A DNA stretch of 16,763 bases, from positions 1 through 16,763 of the forward strand of contig JBFKQZ010000040.1 of the NCBI GenBank assembly GCA_041627475.1, in the 5' to 3' direction. How positions within the stretch are numbered: the first letter of the stretch is position 1; the number at the start of each line of letters is the position of its first letter. Origin of the DNA: JBFGFG01 sp041627475. Its GTDB lineage: Bacteria; Actinomycetota; Nitriliruptoria; Nitriliruptorales; Nitriliruptoraceae. The notes beneath the pieces were generated by a model, which did not search any database, was not told where the DNA came from, and saw nothing but the letters and a program-made list of their open reading frames with translations. Made by a program: the position numbers and the translations under genes. This document shows positions 15,207 through 16,763 of this stretch, piece by piece.

Positions 15207-16763
15207 TCAGGACCAGCCAGCCCCGTACCAACCGGAGCCGTACCACCCCGAGCCGTACCAACCGGAGCCGTACCAGCCACTGCCGTACCAGCCGGAGCCG
15301 TACCAGCCACTGCCGTACCAGCCGGAGCCGTACCAGCCACTGCCGTACCAACCGGAGCCGTACCACCCCGAGCCGTACCAGCCACTGCCGTACCAACCCG
15401 AACCGAACCACTCCGTCTCGTACCAGCCGGAGCCGTACCAACCGGAGCCGTACCAACCGGAGCCGAGCTCGACGACGGCGGCGGGGTCACCGACGACGGT
15501 GAGGAGGGTGAAGGGGTCCGGCGGACCGAGCTCGAGCAGCTCGTCGAGCGCCGCGGTCGGCGTGTCGCTCGCGCCCACGTTGCCGACGACGGGACCGTTC
15601 TTCGCCTTGACGGCATCGTCGAGGCGCGGTGTCGGCGCGTCGGTGCCGGCGACGGCCTGACCCGTCGCGACCAGCTGGCCGAGGACCTCGTCCGGTGTCC
15701 AGCCGGGGTTCGCGTCGAGCAGGAGGGCTGCCGCGCCGCTGACGAGGCCGGTCGAGAAGCTCGTGCCGCTGACGCGCTGGAGGCCGTTCCCGAGATGGCC
15801 CTCGGGGTGCTCCTCGTAGGCCCAGGAGCCCGGGGACCCGGCGACGACGAGTGACTGGCCCGGGGCGACCACGTCGGGCTTCGCGTTGCCGTCGGCGTCG
15901 ACGCCGTTGGCCGACCAGGGCGCGATCACGTCGTCGCGGAGGTCCTTGGTGTCCTGCCCCTGCGTGGCCCCCACGGTGATCGCGTGCGTGTTCCCGGCGG
16001 GGGTGCCGAGGCTGCCGGGACCGTCGTTGCCGGCCGCGACCACGACGACCAGGCCGAGGTCCCAGAGACGCTGCACGGCGGCGTCGACGAGGTGGGCTGC
16101 GACGGGCGTCGAACCGAGCGAGATGTTGACGACGCCGATGTCGTGGACCTCGGCGTGACGCGCGATCCAGTCGAGTCCGATGAGCAGACGGACGAGGTCG
16201 GTGATGCCGTCCTCACCGGCGATCTTCACCGGGACGACGTGGGCACCGGGCGCGACACCCGTGGTGGTGCCGGCGGCCAGCGAGGCCACGGGTGTCCCGT
16301 GGCCGTAGTTGTCGACGTGGTCCTGCTCCCAGGTGAGGTCGACGGCGCCGACGATGCGGCCGGCGAGCTCGTCGACCTCGCTCACGCCGGTGTCGAGGAC
16401 GGCGATGCCGACGCCGCTGCCGTCGATGCCGCGCTTCCACAGCCGGTCGGCCCGCAGGGTCGCGGGGCCCTGGTCGTCGGCGGGGTGGCCGAGGGCAGCG
16501 GACTGCGCGCTCTCGAGGCGGACCGTCTCGTTGGCCGTGACCGCCACACCCGGCGTCGCCTCGACCTCGGCGACGGCGGCCGGCGGGACGTCCGCGACGG
16601 TGACGCCCAGGACACCGAGGTGGCCGAGGACACGACCGCCCGCCGCGTGCACGGCGGCGGCGACGTCGTCGAGTGCCCCTGTCAGCAGGACGGTGCCGTC
16701 CTCGACGGCGGCCGTGACGCGCTCGCTGTCGAGCACGGGCGCCGCTGCACCCGGCGCCGGCAA
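15207..16763 (-). CDS. S8 (subtilisin-like) serine protease with a GSGWY-repeat tail, N-terminus cut off
   Basis: The 518 visible residues have no stop before the right edge, so a secretion signal, if present, lies outside. Residues 20-85 look like an inhibitor I9-type propeptide. The subtilase domain has D124 in AVLDTGV, H155 in NYGHGTPVAS, oxyanion N246 in VAAGNDGPG and S335 in SGTSFSTGLVSGAAALLL, so the triad is intact. A linker (about 375-433) leads to 17 five-residue repeats (434-518). The protein is most likely exported and either released or held at the cell surface. The tail is rich in Trp, Tyr, Gly and Ser; its role is unknown and could be surface attachment, binding to polymers, or self-association. 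The histidine kinase gene begins 58 bases downstream on the same strand. Confidence 0.95.
   Translation of the reverse strand: MPAPGAAAPVLDSERVTAAVEDGTVLLTGALDDVAAAVHAAGGRVLGHLGVLGVTVADVPPAAVAEVEATPGVAVTANETVRLESAQSAALGHPADDQGPATLRADRLWKRGIDGSGVGIAVLDTGVSEVDELAGRIVGAVDLTWEQDHVDNYGHGTPVASLAAGTTTGVAPGAHVVPVKIAGEDGITDLVRLLIGLDWIARHAEVHDIGVVNISLGSTPVAAHLVDAAVQRLWDLGLVVVVAAGNDGPGSLGTPAGNTHAITVGATQGQDTKDLRDDVIAPWSANGVDADGNAKPDVVAPGQSLVVAGSPGSWAYEEHPEGHLGNGLQRVSGTSFSTGLVSGAAALLLDANPGWTPDEVLGQLVATGQAVAGTDAPTPRLDDAVKAKNGPVVGNVGASDTPTAALDELLELGPPDPFTLLTVVGDPAAVVELGSGWYGSGWYGSGWYETEWFGSGWYGSGWYGSGWYGSGWYGSGWYGSGWYGSGWYGSGWYGSGWYGSGWYGSGWYGSGWYGAGWS
15210..15464 (-). repeat. 15-bp coding minisatellite, 17 units
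   Basis: Seventeen in-frame 15-base units end exactly at the protease stop codon. In coding order they are three GSGWY units, one ETEWF unit (15419-15405), twelve GSGWY units and a final GAGWS unit. The units differ at silent positions (for example GGCAGTGGC, GGCTCCGGC, GGCTCCGGT and GGCTCGGGG before TGGTAC), and some variants alternate as pairs. Because the period is a multiple of three and no unit contains a stop, all reading frames stay open here. Confidence 0.97.

Noticed and set aside
15201..15224. A small hairpin (CTGG...CCAG) after the protease stop as a terminator.
   Set aside because: Only about five base pairs, no T-tract, and partly formed by the repeat units themselves.
15106..15854. 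Open frames on the plus strand encoding PYQPEP or AVPTGAVPAT repeats, and another minus-strand frame with RLVRQWLV repeats.
   Set aside because: They come from reading the 15-base repeat in other frames; a period divisible by three keeps every frame open. The protease frame is the one with a catalytic triad.

Overview
This window is high-GC (roughly 70% or more by eye) actinobacterial-type DNA, densely packed with genes. Starts are often GTG and once TTG, and neighbouring genes are joined by 4-base ATGA or GTGA stop/start overlaps. The gene order matches the conserved actinobacterial histidine-tryptophan supercluster (hisD-C-B-H-A/priA-F ... hisI ... trpE ... trpC-trpB). That order, together with a subtilase carrying a Trp/Tyr/Gly-rich tail, suggests an actinomycete, possibly a deep lineage such as Nitriliruptoria; the class is a guess. 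No stretch of 300 bases or more lacks a gene. I saw no tRNA, rRNA, CRISPR array, insertion sequence or convincing rho-independent terminator.

The layout is described here in the direction of transcription of the minus strand, from right to left. At the right edge is an S8 (subtilisin-like) protease, cut off at its N-terminus by the window. It ends in 17 pentapeptides, mostly GSGWY (15207-16763). Next is a 751-residue membrane sensor histidine kinase with GAF and PAS domains (12893-15148). Thirty-three bases later starts a tightly coupled histidine operon: hisD, hisC, hisB, hisH, hisA (probably the bifunctional PriA type) and hisF, ending with a small gamma-glutamylcyclotransferase-like gene (7336-12859). 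It is followed by an ERCC4/XPF-type nuclease gene with an apparently leaderless promoter and by a VanZ-like membrane protein gene (5885-7291).

A plus-strand three-gene unit faces these genes (4107-5913). It encodes a LOG/TIGR00725-type nucleotide enzyme, a cysteine-rich putative zinc-ribbon protein and a stand-alone LigD-type polymerase/primase. Its last gene runs tail to tail into the VanZ gene. To the left of this unit is hisI (minus), then a plus-strand polytopic membrane protein, then trpE, trpC and the first 35 codons of trpB on the minus strand.

The biosynthetic genes cover histidine steps HisI, HisA, HisH/HisF, HisB (dehydratase), HisC and HisD, and tryptophan steps TrpE, TrpC and TrpB. 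HisG, HisE, TrpD, TrpG, TrpA and a separate TrpF are not in the window. The most interesting parts are the repeat-tailed protease and the repair-like cluster (polymerase, zinc ribbon, LOG enzyme, ERCC4 nuclease) that splits hisF from hisI.
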